Shown here: positions 53,351 to 61,707 of the stretch, piece by piece
How the letters are laid out: every line of letters begins with the position of its first letter
Position numbering within the stretch: position 1 is the first letter of the stretch
Source of the DNA: Pyxidicoccus caerfyrddinensis
GTDB lineage: Bacteria; Myxococcota; Myxococcia; Myxococcales; Myxococcaceae
Assembly: GCF_010894405.1 (NCBI RefSeq)
Contig: NZ_JAAIYA010000023.1
Location: 62,001-126,000 of the forward strand
Length of the DNA stretch: 64,000 nt
Direction: 5' to 3'
Translations under genes and position numbers: made by a program
Notes under the pieces: model-generated
Databases searched by the model: none
The model's input: the letters and a program-made list of their open reading frames with translations, nothing else
What the model was told of the DNA's origin: nothing

Positions 53351-53842
53351 ATGGCGCAGCCCTACTCCGTATTGTGGGTGGAGGACCCCGAGACCGGCTA
53401 CCGCGCCCGGCTTCACTACACGCGCGACCATCCCTTGCGCAGCTGGATGACCGGGGTGGCGTTTGCCGCGCCGCCGCCCACGCCCATCGCGCTGGGGCTG
53501 CGCGGCACGGATGAAGAAGGGTGGGTGCTGGGGGATTTGTGGCTGACGCCGATTACCGTCATGTCCCGCCGCCTGCACACGGCGCTGGTGGAGGCGGGGG
53601 TGGATAACCTCGCCGTCTATCCGGCCACGTTGCGCGACCCCCTGACCGAAACTGTCCATACCGATTTCGTCGCGTTCAACCTGATTGGCAAGCGGCCCAG
53701 GGCGGATCCAGGTGGGGCCTTGTTGTTCCGTCTGGCGGAGGCGGTCAATGTCATCTGGATTCATGACTCTGTCCGCCGCGCGGTCGAGGGGGCGGGCATC
53801 GACACCCTGACCTTCATCGACCCCGAAGACTTCGCGGGCTGA
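53351..53842 (+). CDS. Imm11 (MXAN_0049-type) immunity family protein
   Basis: A 163-residue soluble protein. LTPITVMSRRLHTALVEAGVDNLAVYPATL and, at the end, LFRLAEAVNVIWIHDSVRRAVEGAGIDTLTFIDPEDF follow the pattern of Myxococcus Imm11 proteins, which neutralise polymorphic toxins. No toxin gene lies in the 107 bases upstream or directly downstream, so it appears orphaned. Start ATG 53351 is preceded by AAAGGA about ten bases upstream. An orphan copy could protect against toxins from neighbours. Confidence 0.72.
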   Translation: MAQPYSVLWVEDPETGYRARLHYTRDHPLRSWMTGVAFAAPPPTPIALGLRGTDEEGWVLGDLWLTPITVMSRRLHTALVEAGVDNLAVYPATLRDPLTETVHTDFVAFNLIGKRPRADPGGALLFRLAEAVNVIWIHDSVRRAVEGAGIDTLTFIDPEDFAG

Positions 53843-53928
53843 GGAGGAGCGCCTGCCCCTCCCATGCGTTCGTTTTGACAACCGCGAGCCGGTCACCGAT
53901 GCTCCCCACACCAGGTGAGGGGAGTGTG

Positions 53929-54273
53929 ATGAGCCGACCGGCGCTGGACCTGATGCAGGGCACGCTCGACGTGCTCATCCTGCAGACGCTCACGTGGGGG
54001 GCCACCCACGGCTATGGCATCTCCGAGTGGATTCGAGAGCGCACGGGCGGAGTCCTCGCGGTGCAGGACGCGGCGCTCTACAAGGCGCTGCGCCGGCTGG
54101 AGCAGCAGGGCCGCGTCGTGGCGGAGTGGGGGACGAGCGAGAACAACCGCCGCGCGCGCTTCTACCGGCTCACTCCCGCGGGCCGTCGCGCCCTGCGCGA
54201 GGATGCGGCCTCCTGGCGCACCTATGCCGAGGCCATTGCCCGCGTGCTCGACGCCGCACCGAGGGAGGCGTAG
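53929..54273 (+). CDS. PadR family transcriptional regulator
   Basis: A 114-residue winged-helix protein. LMQGTLDVLILQTLTWGATHGYGISEWI and AALYKALRRLEQQGRVVAEW are the PadR recognition region, followed by the wing ARFYRLTPAGRRAL and a dimerising helix. The stop is directly followed by the GTG of an ADOP permease gene. PadR genes before such permeases are common and probably control them. The start has a GAGGGGAG site. Confidence 0.92.
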   Translation: MSRPALDLMQGTLDVLILQTLTWGATHGYGISEWIRERTGGVLAVQDAALYKALRRLEQQGRVVAEWGTSENNRRARFYRLTPAGRRALREDAASWRTYAEAIARVLDAAPREA

Positions 54274-56931
54274 GTGGTCGCGCGGAAGGACGGGCCGCAT
54301 GGGCGGCGCTGGACGTGGCCATGGCGGAGCCGCATGGAGCTGCAGTCCGACGTGGACGAGGAGATTTCCTTCCACCTGGACATGCGCACCGAGGCGCTGA
54401 TGCGCGGAGGACTTGCGGAAGCCGAGGCGCGCGAGCGCGCGCTGCGCGAGTTCGGCGACGTAGGCGAGCTGCGCGAGGCCCTGGGCGCGCACGACGCTCG
54501 GGCACAGGCGCGCCGCCGCGTGTTCGCGTGGCTGGATGCGCTCACGCAGGACCTGCGCTTCGGGGTGCGCACGCTGTGGCGGAGCCCCGGCTTCACGCTG
54601 GTGGCGGTGCTCACCGTGGCGCTCGGCGTGGGTGCGAACACCGCCCTCTTTGGCGCCGTGCACGCGGTGCTGCTGCGCCCGCTGCCCTACGCCGAGCCGG
54701 ACCGGCTCGTCGCCGTGGCGATGACGCCGGAGACGAGCGCCTCCCAGGCGACGCTGCTCTTCCTGCGCGGGCGCACCCGTACGCTCACGGACGTCGCGGG
54801 CTACTTCCGGCGGACCGTCACCTTCACCGGAAGCGGAGAGCCCGAGGTGCTCAGCGGCGCCTTCGCGAGCGCCGAGCTCTTCTCCGCGCTGGGCGTGGCG
54901 CCCGGGCCAGGCCGCGCGCTGCAAGCCGCCGACAACCAACCAGGAGCCGAGCGGGTGGCGGTGCTGGGCCATGGCCTGTGGCTGCGACGCTTCGGAGGGG
55001 ACCCGGGCGTGGTGGGTCGCACCGTCACGCTGGATGGCATGCCCTTCGTGGTGGTGGGAGTGATGCCTCGGGGCTTCTCCTTTCCCGGGGATGACGTGGA
55101 GCTGTGGCTTCCCCTGCGGCTGGACCCGACGTCGGGCGACAGCGACATCGGCTACCTCACGCTCCTGGCGCGGCTCGCGACAGGCACCGGGATGACAGAG
55201 GCGAGCGCGGAGCTGCGCACGCTGGGCACCGCCCTGCGCGCCGAGCGTCCCGACGTCTACCCCCAGGGCTTTGGTGACCTGTCGCGTGTGAGGCCGCTGC
55301 GAGACGTGCTGGTGGGGGAGGTGGGCCCCGCGCTGCTGCTCCTGCTGGGCGCGGTGGGCTGCGTGCTGCTCATCGCGTGCGCGAATGTGGCCGGGCTGTT
55401 GCTCGCCCGGGTGACGGGCCGGCGCGCGGAGCTGGCGGTGCGCGCGGCGCTGGGCGCGGGGGCCGGACGGCTCGCGCGCCAGATGCTCACCGAGAGCGTG
55501 CTGCTCGGGCTCCTGGGTGGGCTCGCGGGCCTGGTGCTCGCGCGCTGGGGAGCGGATGCGGTGGGCGCGGCGCTGCCGGGGACGCTGCCGGATGCAGGGC
55601 GGGTGGGACTGGACGGGCCCGTGCTCGCCTTCGGCCTGGTCCTGTCGCTGGGGGTGGGGCTGCTCTTCGGGCTCGCGCCCGCGTGGCGAGTCGCGCGCGG
55701 AGACCCGCACGCGGCCCTGCGGGCGGGCGGCACTGGCGGGCTGGGGCGCGGGCAGCGACGGCTGCTCGGAGGACTCGTGGCGGGGGAGGTGGCGCTGGCG
55801 CTGATGCTCATGGTGGGCGCCTCGCTGATGCTTCAGACGGTGTGGAAGCTGCGGCGGGTGGACGCGGGCTTCACCACCGAGCGGGTGCTCACCCTTCGCG
55901 TGGAGCTGCCGGACGCCAGCTATGGAGACGGAGGCCGAGGCGCAGGCTTCTTCCGCGAGGCGCTCGAGCGCGTGCGAGCGCTGCCGGGCGTCGAGTCCGT
56001 GGGCGCCATCAACCGGCTGCCGCTGGAGAGCGCCAACGTCGGCGTCACGCTGCGCATCGAGGGCCGGCCGACGCCGCTGGACGGCTCGGCGGAGGTGGAC
56101 CGGCGCGTCGTCACCTCCGACTACTTCGACACGCTGCGGGTGCCGCTGCTGCGCGGAAGGGTGCCGGATGCGAGCGACGCGAGGAGCGAGGTCCGCGTCG
56201 CCCTCGTCAACGAGGCGCTGGCGCGGCGGTTCTTCCCTGGAGAGGACGCGCTTGGCCACCGCGTCTGGACGGACTTCGAGGGAGAGGGAGGCTGGACGAC
56301 CATCGTCGGGGTGGTGGGCGACACGCGCAACGAGGCGCTGGGCGCCGCGCCGCGCCCGCAGTTCTACCGGCCGCACGTCCAGATCCCGGCCATCGGCATG
56401 ACGCTGGTGGTGCGCACCCGAGGCGAGCCGCTGGGGCTGGCGCGCGCGGTGCGGGAGGCTCTCTGGGCGATGGACCCGGACGTGCCCGTGGACCATGTGC
56501 GCACGCTTGAGCAGGTGGCCGAGGGCTCCATCGCCACGCCTCGGCTGGTGCTCTCGCTGCTGGTGCTCTTCGCGCTGCTAGCGTTGGTGCTGGGGGCGGT
56601 GGGGCTCTATGGGGTGATGAGCTACGCGGTGGGGCAGCGCACGTACGAGTTCGGTGTGCGGCTCGCGCTCGGGGCGAGTGGCGCGGACGTGTTGCGGCAG
56701 GTGGCGGGAGAGGGCCTGGTGCTCGCGGGGACGGGTATCGCTGCCGGGCTGGTGCTCGGCGTCGCTGCGGGCCGCGTGCTGTCAGGGCTCGTCTTCGGGG
56801 TGGGCACCACGGACCCGCTCACGCTGTTCGGAGCGTCGCTGGTGCTCGCCACGGTGGCGCTGCTCGCGAGCCTCGTGCCCGCGTGGCGCGCGGCGCGAGT
56901 GGACCCGGGACGAGTGCTGCGTGGGATGTGA
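54274..56931 (+). CDS. ADOP-family ABC permease (duplicated FtsX domains)
   Basis: An 885-residue permease. Residues 20-75 are the permease-prefix helical domain (MELQSDVDEEISFHLDMRTEALMRGG in outline); then come two MacB-type periplasmic domains, each followed by an FtsX domain of three helices with coupling segments GRRAELAVRAALGAGAGRL and YEFGVRLALGASGADV. This duplicated layout is typical of acidobacterial duplicated orphan permeases. No ATPase gene is adjacent; it may use one from elsewhere. It starts at the GTG straight after the padR stop. Confidence 0.9.
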   Translation: MVARKDGPHGRRWTWPWRSRMELQSDVDEEISFHLDMRTEALMRGGLAEAEARERALREFGDVGELREALGAHDARAQARRRVFAWLDALTQDLRFGVRTLWRSPGFTLVAVLTVALGVGANTALFGAVHAVLLRPLPYAEPDRLVAVAMTPETSASQATLLFLRGRTRTLTDVAGYFRRTVTFTGSGEPEVLSGAFASAELFSALGVAPGPGRALQAADNQPGAERVAVLGHGLWLRRFGGDPGVVGRTVTLDGMPFVVVGVMPRGFSFPGDDVELWLPLRLDPTSGDSDIGYLTLLARLATGTGMTEASAELRTLGTALRAERPDVYPQGFGDLSRVRPLRDVLVGEVGPALLLLLGAVGCVLLIACANVAGLLLARVTGRRAELAVRAALGAGAGRLARQMLTESVLLGLLGGLAGLVLARWGADAVGAALPGTLPDAGRVGLDGPVLAFGLVLSLGVGLLFGLAPAWRVARGDPHAALRAGGTGGLGRGQRRLLGGLVAGEVALALMLMVGASLMLQTVWKLRRVDAGFTTERVLTLRVELPDASYGDGGRGAGFFREALERVRALPGVESVGAINRLPLESANVGVTLRIEGRPTPLDGSAEVDRRVVTSDYFDTLRVPLLRGRVPDASDARSEVRVALVNEALARRFFPGEDALGHRVWTDFEGEGGWTTIVGVVGDTRNEALGAAPRPQFYRPHVQIPAIGMTLVVRTRGEPLGLARAVREALWAMDPDVPVDHVRTLEQVAEGSIATPRLVLSLLVLFALLALVLGAVGLYGVMSYAVGQRTYEFGVRLALGASGADVLRQVAGEGLVLAGTGIAAGLVLGVAAGRVLSGLVFGVGTTDPLTLFGASLVLATVALLASLVPAWRAARVDPGRVLRGM

Positions 56932-56952
56932 GGCTTCTGCGCCCGGGCCTCC

Positions 56953-57774
56953 TCAGGAGTCCAGTCGATCGAGCAGCTCGCGAATCAGTATCTCGAAGAC
57001 ACGCGGTTGCTCCAGGTTGGGCAGATGCGCGCAGCCCGACATCATGCGTAGGTCCGCACCCGGGATGCTGCGTGCCAGCAGTGCGCAGCGCTCCTGTAGG
57101 TGCGGCACGTCGAGGTCGCCGCACACCACCCGCGTCGGCACGCGCAGTTCGCCGAGCCGCGGCAGTGCAGATGGAGGCACGCGCTCCTCTCCGGGAGAGT
57201 GTGCGCGCAACGCCACGCCGTTCATCTCCAGGAAGAGCGCCCGCGCCGCGCCGCCCACCCGACCCTCGGGACCCTGCGGCCCGTCCAGCCACAGGTGCGC
57301 CTCCAGTGCATTGACGCGCTCCACCTCTCCCCGGGCCTCCGCCTCCTCGATGCTCGCGTAGAGGCGCGCCACAGAGGGCGCGGGCGTGGCGGGAGCAGCT
57401 GCGCCACTCACCGCGGGCGCGACGAGCACGAGACCCCGCACCCGCTCCGGATGCGCCAGCGTGAAGTCGAGCGCCACGCGTCCACCCTGCGAGCACCCCA
57501 CCAGCACCGCCTGCCGCTCGCCCAGCGCGTCGAGTACCGCGCGGAGGTCGTCCACGTGGCTGAAGGACTCGGCCACCCCGTGGCTCTCCCCGAAGCCGCG
57601 CCGGTCATACGCGAGCGCATGGTGCGTGGGCGCGAAGGCCGCGAGCTCGGCGCGCCACATCCTCCGGTCCGCCACTCCCGCGTGCAGGAACACCAGCGCC
57701 GGCCCCCGCCCCGCGTGCTCTCCCGCGAGGCGCGTCTGCCCCTGTGCGACCTCGAACCGCTCATGCGCAGTCAT
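56953..57774 (-). CDS. alpha/beta hydrolase
   Basis: A 273-residue soluble enzyme. LVFLHAGVADRRMWRAELAAF supplies the oxyanion region, YDRRGFGES is typical of the family, and the nucleophile is Ser in VLVGCSQGGRVAL. An acidic residue in VVCGDLDVPHL and the His in SGCAHLPNLEQP complete the triad. The profile is that of 3-oxoadipate enol-lactonase/haloperoxidase-like members. Start ATG 57774 was chosen; the frame continues into the divergent region. Substrate unknown. Confidence 0.9.
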   Translation of the reverse strand: MTAHERFEVAQGQTRLAGEHAGRGPALVFLHAGVADRRMWRAELAAFAPTHHALAYDRRGFGESHGVAESFSHVDDLRAVLDALGERQAVLVGCSQGGRVALDFTLAHPERVRGLVLVAPAVSGAAAPATPAPSVARLYASIEEAEARGEVERVNALEAHLWLDGPQGPEGRVGGAARALFLEMNGVALRAHSPGEERVPPSALPRLGELRVPTRVVCGDLDVPHLQERCALLARSIPGADLRMMSGCAHLPNLEQPRVFEILIRELLDRLDS

Positions 57775-57889
57775 GGGGCCAGCATATGCGGCCGGCGCTC
57801 GGCGCTCCGTCACCCGGCTGCTGGCACGCGACGTGCTTTGGGGCGGTGCCGACGTAATCACCCCCGCAGCATGAGAGGACCTGAAACCC

Positions 57890-59341
57890 ATGAGCCGTCA
57901 CTCGAAACTCACGAACCTCGCGGCGCTCGCCGTGGGATTGCTGGTGCTCGCGGCCGCCCCGCGCGCCGAGGCGCAGCTGACGCCCACCGTCGCACAGGTG
58001 CCGGCGAGTGCGCCGCCTGCCATCCCCCCCGGAATGAAGGTGACGTGTACGCCGGGACCCGGCACCGGGGCCGCGGCCGTCAACTGTCCCGTGCTCAAGT
58101 GGCACGGCTACACCTACTGGGCCTTCAGCTATGGCGACAATCGCGTTGCGATGGGCATCGTCGTCTATGACGCCGCCGGCAAGGCCGTGGCGCAGTGGGA
58201 GAAGCCCGGCTCCCGCTACGTGTACGCCATCACCGTCGACACCGCCGGCAAGAACGTGACGTTCGCCGGTCAGTCGGACGCGAAGATCACCATGACGTGG
58301 GATGCGCTGTTCCCGCCCCCCGTCGTCGTGCAGGTCCCGGCCAACGCGCCGCCCGCCGTTCCCGCGGGCATGAAGGTGACGTGCACGCAGGGGCCCGGCA
58401 CCGGCGCCGCGGCCGCCACCTGCCCCGTGGTCAAGTGGGGCGGCTACACCTACTGGGCCTTCAGCTACATCGACAACCGCGTGGCCATGGCCATCGTCGC
58501 CTATGACGCCGCCGGCAAGGTCGTCGCGCAGTGGGAGAAGCCCGGCTCCCGCTACGTGTACGCCATCACCGTGGACTCCACCGGCAGGAACGTGGTGTTC
58601 GCCGGCCAGTCGGACGCGAAGCTGACCCTGAAGTGGAGCGACCTGTTCCCGCCGGCCCCGCTGCCCGTCACGCCGCGCTGGGACCTGGTTGCGGGGCCCG
58701 TGGGCGCCACGCTCAAGCAGGTCTCCGTGGGCAACGCCAACGCCGTCTGGGGGCTGGATACCCAGGGGTTCCCCTGGAAGTGGAACGGCTCGGCCTGGGA
58801 GAAGAAGGCCGGCACCGTCAGCACCCTCGCCGTCACCGCCGACGGCACCGTGTGGGCCACCAACCCTCCCGACTCCCTGCGAGTGCTGAAGCTGGACGTC
58901 GCCAACAACAAGTGGACCTGGAACATCCCCACCGGGATGAAGCAGGTGTCCGCCGTCAATGCCGCCACCGCCTGGGGCCTCGACAACGGTGGCTCCCACT
59001 ACCTGCTGAACGGCGCCACCTGGGAGAAGAAGGGCTGCTGCGTCAGCCAGATTTCCATCGGCTCCGATGGCGAGCTGTGGGCCACCAATCCCCCGGACTC
59101 CAACCGCGTCCTCCGCTGGGACGGCAGCAAGTGGACCTGGAACATCCCCGCGGGGATGACCTACGTGTCCGTGGGCAACGCGAAGAACATCTGGGCCCTG
59201 AACGGCTCGGACCAGATCTTCAAGTGGACCGGCTCGGCCTGGCAGTCCATGCCCGGCGCGCTGCGGAACATCTCCGTGGCCGGTGATGGCACCGTATGGG
59301 GCATCAACGCCACGGGCATGGTCTACAAGTGGGTCCCGTAG
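57890..59341 (+). CDS. secreted protein with duplicated N-terminal domain and tectonin-like propeller
   Basis: A 483-residue protein with a signal peptide (about residues 1-28, ending AEA). Two 112-residue domains follow in tandem (about residues 36-260), each with GMKVTCT, a GPGTGAAA turn, a GYTYWAFSY segment and EKPGSRYVYAITVD, and each ending near SDAK and LFPP. Residues 265-480 are short repeats of about 40 residues such as VSVGNANAVWGLD and WKWNGSAWEKK, the pattern of tectonin/TECPR beta-propellers that bind glycans or lipopolysaccharide. It is probably a surface-binding lectin. A strong hairpin follows the stop. The ATG at 57890 is at the signal peptide. Confidence 0.85.
   Translation: MSRHSKLTNLAALAVGLLVLAAAPRAEAQLTPTVAQVPASAPPAIPPGMKVTCTPGPGTGAAAVNCPVLKWHGYTYWAFSYGDNRVAMGIVVYDAAGKAVAQWEKPGSRYVYAITVDTAGKNVTFAGQSDAKITMTWDALFPPPVVVQVPANAPPAVPAGMKVTCTQGPGTGAAAATCPVVKWGGYTYWAFSYIDNRVAMAIVAYDAAGKVVAQWEKPGSRYVYAITVDSTGRNVVFAGQSDAKLTLKWSDLFPPAPLPVTPRWDLVAGPVGATLKQVSVGNANAVWGLDTQGFPWKWNGSAWEKKAGTVSTLAVTADGTVWATNPPDSLRVLKLDVANNKWTWNIPTGMKQVSAVNAATAWGLDNGGSHYLLNGATWEKKGCCVSQISIGSDGELWATNPPDSNRVLRWDGSKWTWNIPAGMTYVSVGNAKNIWALNGSDQIFKWTGSAWQSMPGALRNISVAGDGTVWGINATGMVYKWVP
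57995..58666 (+). repeat. 336-bp tandem duplication inside the tectonin-like gene
   Basis: Two copies of a 336-bp (112-codon) unit start at CAGGTGCC (57995) and CAGGTCCC (58331). Long stretches match almost exactly, including the DNA for GEKPGSRYVYAIT-like residues, so the duplication is recent enough to show at DNA level. Copies can recombine or change copy number. Confidence 0.8.
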
Positions 59342-59513
59342 TCGCGAGCGCGTAGGCGGCGACCTGACGTGTCAGCCTGCTCGCTGACACGTCAGGGAGG
59401 AGTTGCTCCTCCTCCTGTTCCGGCAGGAAGAACTGCTCGCCAAAGGCGTCGCCCACGAAGAGGCCGAGCAGGGAGAGTGCCGCGCGCTCGCGGGGGGAAG
59501 GAGCGAGGTCCAT
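59304..59513 (-). pseudogene. truncated ADP-ribosylglycohydrolase remnant
   Basis: Reading from ATG 59513, the first 30 or so residues (MDLAPSPRERAALSLLGLF, then VGDAFGEQFFLP) match the N-terminus of ADP-ribosylglycohydrolase family proteins, where this segment is the first helix and metal-proximal GDA motif. After that the frame degenerates and stops at residue 69, where the family continues for over 200 residues. The missing part would fall inside the tectonin gene and hairpin, so the gene was probably cut by an insertion or deletion. The rest of this 303-bp gap up to 59644 holds nothing clear. Confidence 0.5.
59363..59396 (+). terminator. perfect 13-bp hairpin after the tectonin-like gene
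   Basis: CCTGACGTGTCAG (59363-59375) pairs perfectly with CTGACACGTCAGG (59384-59396) around an eight-base loop. It begins 22 bases after the stop and has no T-run. It lies inside the degenerate remnant on the minus strand, so it may also have arisen at a deletion junction. Confidence 0.65.
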
Positions 59514-59644
59514 CGAGGGACGGACTCTACCGTCGCGCGCGTCTGACAGCCGGGTGCGGACCTACCCTTTGCGCATTCGCTGTCTCCGGCGGAAGCTCAC
59601 CGCGTCGCTTTGTCATGGGCCGCGAGGGTGGAGAGGACGTGGGC

Positions 59645-60100
59645 ATGAGCCAGCTCGAGCTGAGATTCGGCCCGCCACATCACGGCTGGCTGCATGTGGA
59701 GCTTGCCGACCGCGAGCGTAGCGTGTTGCTCGATGTGTCGGACGTGCCGGGCGACTCGCTCGCGATGCTGGCGGTGGCGGCTCTGGACCTCGTCGCCGGG
59801 CGGCGAGAAGCCCGCGTGGTGTGGTTCCTGGAGCCGAGCGAGGCCATCTGGGACTTCCAGCGTGAAGGCGACCAGGTCGCGGTGCGGGCCACCACTCAGG
59901 GCGCGGCGTCCGTGCTCCTGGAGGGAGGCACCGCTGAAGAACTCGCGCTCGTCATCTGGCGAGCGCTTCGGCGTCTCGAAACAGACCCGGCATGGAGCGC
60001 CGTGAGCGATGGCCGCGTCTGGTCACACCCTTTTCCGCACCGGGAAGTGGCTCAGCTGGGAGCCGCGCTCGGCCGCGCGTCAGCGCCTCAACGGTCCTGA
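59645..60100 (+). CDS. hypothetical protein
   Basis: A 151-residue soluble protein beginning MSQLELRFGPPHHGWLHVEL, with a beta-rich first half and a helical second half. No catalytic motif is recognised. The segment LHVELADRERSVLLDVSDVPGDSL followed by EARVVWFLEPSEAIWDFQ suggests a compact alpha/beta fold. The ATG at 59645 has AGAGGA eight to nine bases upstream; an in-frame ATG at 59615 would add ten residues. The next gene starts 30 bases after the stop. Confidence 0.65.
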   Translation: MSQLELRFGPPHHGWLHVELADRERSVLLDVSDVPGDSLAMLAVAALDLVAGRREARVVWFLEPSEAIWDFQREGDQVAVRATTQGAASVLLEGGTAEELALVIWRALRRLETDPAWSAVSDGRVWSHPFPHREVAQLGAALGRASAPQRS

Positions 60101-60129
60101 GTCGGACCCCCAAGCAAGGGAGCACCTCC

Positions 60130-60642
60130 ATGCAACGCAAGGTCGTAGGTCTCGTCGCCGTGGCAGCACTCGTGTCCCTGGGCTTCCGTGACAGCCCGGG
60201 CCCGGAGAAGGCGGGTGGAATCTCCTTCGACCTGGACGCCGCGAAGAAGCACTTCATCCCGATGGACGTGGCGGCGGGCTACACCCGCCACTTCCGTGAG
60301 ACGCGGGATGCACTCCATGGACAGCATCCGGGAATGAAGGCGCGGCTCGCGCTCGAACAGTCGGAGAGCTTCAACCGCGACGCCATCGCCGCGCTGCTCA
60401 ACGCGAAGGACGCCAGCGGCAATCCGGCGGCCGGCGTGCGCATCTATCAGGGGTTGGATGCGGCGGGGCAGACCCGTCTGGTGCTGGTGCCCTACGACGC
60501 GCGCGGCAACGACATCCTCACGAAGCTCTCGTCGCCAGGGGGCGCCGCCGTGACGGGCGTTTCCGCGGAGGCCGTGGAAGATGGCATCCGGTGTCCGCCC
60601 TATTGCGGCCCAGAAGACGAGAGCCCTCTCAGCGCGGATTGA
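60130..60642 (+). CDS. hypothetical exported protein
   Basis: A 170-residue protein with a short N-terminal hydrophobic signal (about residues 4-18). The mature part has FDLDAAKKHFIPMDVAAGYTRHFRE near its start and ends in a Cys pair, CPPYCG. No known domain is recognised. It starts 30 bases after the previous gene with AGGGAG upstream, so the two are probably one transcript. The stop lies in a hairpin shared with the convergent LysR gene. Confidence 0.7.
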   Translation: MQRKVVGLVAVAALVSLGFRDSPGPEKAGGISFDLDAAKKHFIPMDVAAGYTRHFRETRDALHGQHPGMKARLALEQSESFNRDAIAALLNAKDASGNPAAGVRIYQGLDAAGQTRLVLVPYDARGNDILTKLSSPGGAAVTGVSAEAVEDGIRCPPYCGPEDESPLSAD

Positions 60643-60651
60643 GCCCGCGCT
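60631..60651. terminator. short hairpin between convergent genes
   Basis: AGCGCGG (60631-60637) pairs with CCGCGCT (60645-60651), loop seven bases. It overlaps the stop of the exported protein gene and lies 13 bases beyond the LysR stop, so it could end transcripts from both sides. No T-run is present. Confidence 0.4.
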
Positions 60652-60663
60652 TCCGCCAACGAG

Positions 60664-61575
60664 TCATGCCCTGTCCCACGAAGGAGTGCCTCGGAACTGC
60701 GCGGCGAGGAAGTCGATCATCAGGCGAACCTTGGCACTGAGGTGTCGGCGGCTGGGATAGACGGCGAGGATGTCGATGTCCGGGAGCGCGTAGTCCGGCA
60801 GCACGCGCACCAGGCGTCCGGCACGCAGGTCCTCGCCAATCAGGAAGGTGGGCTGCCAGATGAGCCCACGGCCCGCGAGCGCGGCGGCCCGGACGGTGTC
60901 GCCATTGTTCGCCTGCATCACGCTGCGCATGCGCACGACGCGCGTATTGCCGGCGGCGTCGGTGAGCGGCCACTCCTCCGCCATCGACGAGTTGCTGTAG
61001 GCGATGCAGACATGCGCGGCCAGGTCCTCCAGGCGCTTGGGCCTTCCATGGCGCGTCAGATAGGCGGGAGCGGCGCAGACCACGTTGCGCGACGTGGAGA
61101 GCCGGCGCGTGACCTGGCTGGCGGCGGCGCCTCCGCGTGAGATGCGGATGGCGAGGTCGTAGCCCTCCTCGACGAGGTCGACCACCCGGTCGGACAGGGA
61201 GACGTCCAGCTCGACGTCGGGATGCAGCGCCATGAAGCGGGGCCAGAGCGGCGCGAGGTGGAGGATGCCGAAGCTCAGCGGCGCGTTGAGCCGCAGCCTG
61301 CCGCGCGCCTGGACGGTGCTCGCGGAGGCCAGCGCCTCGGCCTCGGCCACGTCGTCAAGGATGCCGCGCACGCGCTCGTGAAGCGCCTGGCCGCTCTCTG
61401 TGAGCGACAGGCGGCGCGACGTGCGGTGGAGCAGGCGGGTGCCGAGATGGCGCTCCAATTCGTTGACGTAGCGGGTGACGTTGGCGGCGGAGGTGTCCAG
61501 TGCGTCCGCCGCGCGGGTGAAGCTGCCTCGCTGGACCACCGTGGCGAAGACCTCGAAGGCACGCAGTCGGTCCAT
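60664..61575 (-). CDS. LysR family transcriptional regulator
   Basis: A 303-residue regulator. The N-terminal helix-turn-helix reads MDRLRAFEVFATVVQRGSF and ALDTSAANVTRYVNELERHLG, with LLHRTSRRLSLTESGQAL as the linker. The effector domain follows from about residue 90 (ARGRLRLNAPLSFG). It belongs to the group that controls a divergent gene, here the SDR, and a 21-bp dyad lies 14 bases upstream of its start. The effector is unknown. Confidence 0.93.
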   Translation of the reverse strand: MDRLRAFEVFATVVQRGSFTRAADALDTSAANVTRYVNELERHLGTRLLHRTSRRLSLTESGQALHERVRGILDDVAEAEALASASTVQARGRLRLNAPLSFGILHLAPLWPRFMALHPDVELDVSLSDRVVDLVEEGYDLAIRISRGGAAASQVTRRLSTSRNVVCAAPAYLTRHGRPKRLEDLAAHVCIAYSNSSMAEEWPLTDAAGNTRVVRMRSVMQANNGDTVRAAALAGRGLIWQPTFLIGEDLRAGRLVRVLPDYALPDIDILAVYPSRRHLSAKVRLMIDFLAAQFRGTPSWDRA

Positions 61576-61588
61576 GCGCGGGCTCCAA

Positions 61589-61609
61589 TCATTCAGGAAA
61601 GCTGAATGA
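61589..61609. promoter_or_regulatory. candidate LysR binding site (T-N11-A dyad)
   Basis: TCATTCAG (61589-61596) and CTGAATGA (61602-61609) form a perfect 8-bp dyad with a five-base centre. The inner 13 bases fit the LysR T-N11-A consensus. The site lies just upstream of the lysR start and about 98 bases upstream of the divergent SDR gene, where a dual regulator would bind. Confidence 0.6.
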
Positions 61610-61707
61610 GCAAAGCAGGTTCAGTGCCTTTCTCCAACAGATGCTGAGGAATACATCTCTCCCATCGGCCCGGGCATCTCGCCTCGGGCCTCGACGGGAG
61701 CAGGCAC

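Noticed and set aside
53893..56496. 867-codon minus-strand frame across the padR and ADOP genes
   Set aside because: Shadow frame; the plus-strand genes have clear family motifs and ribosome sites.
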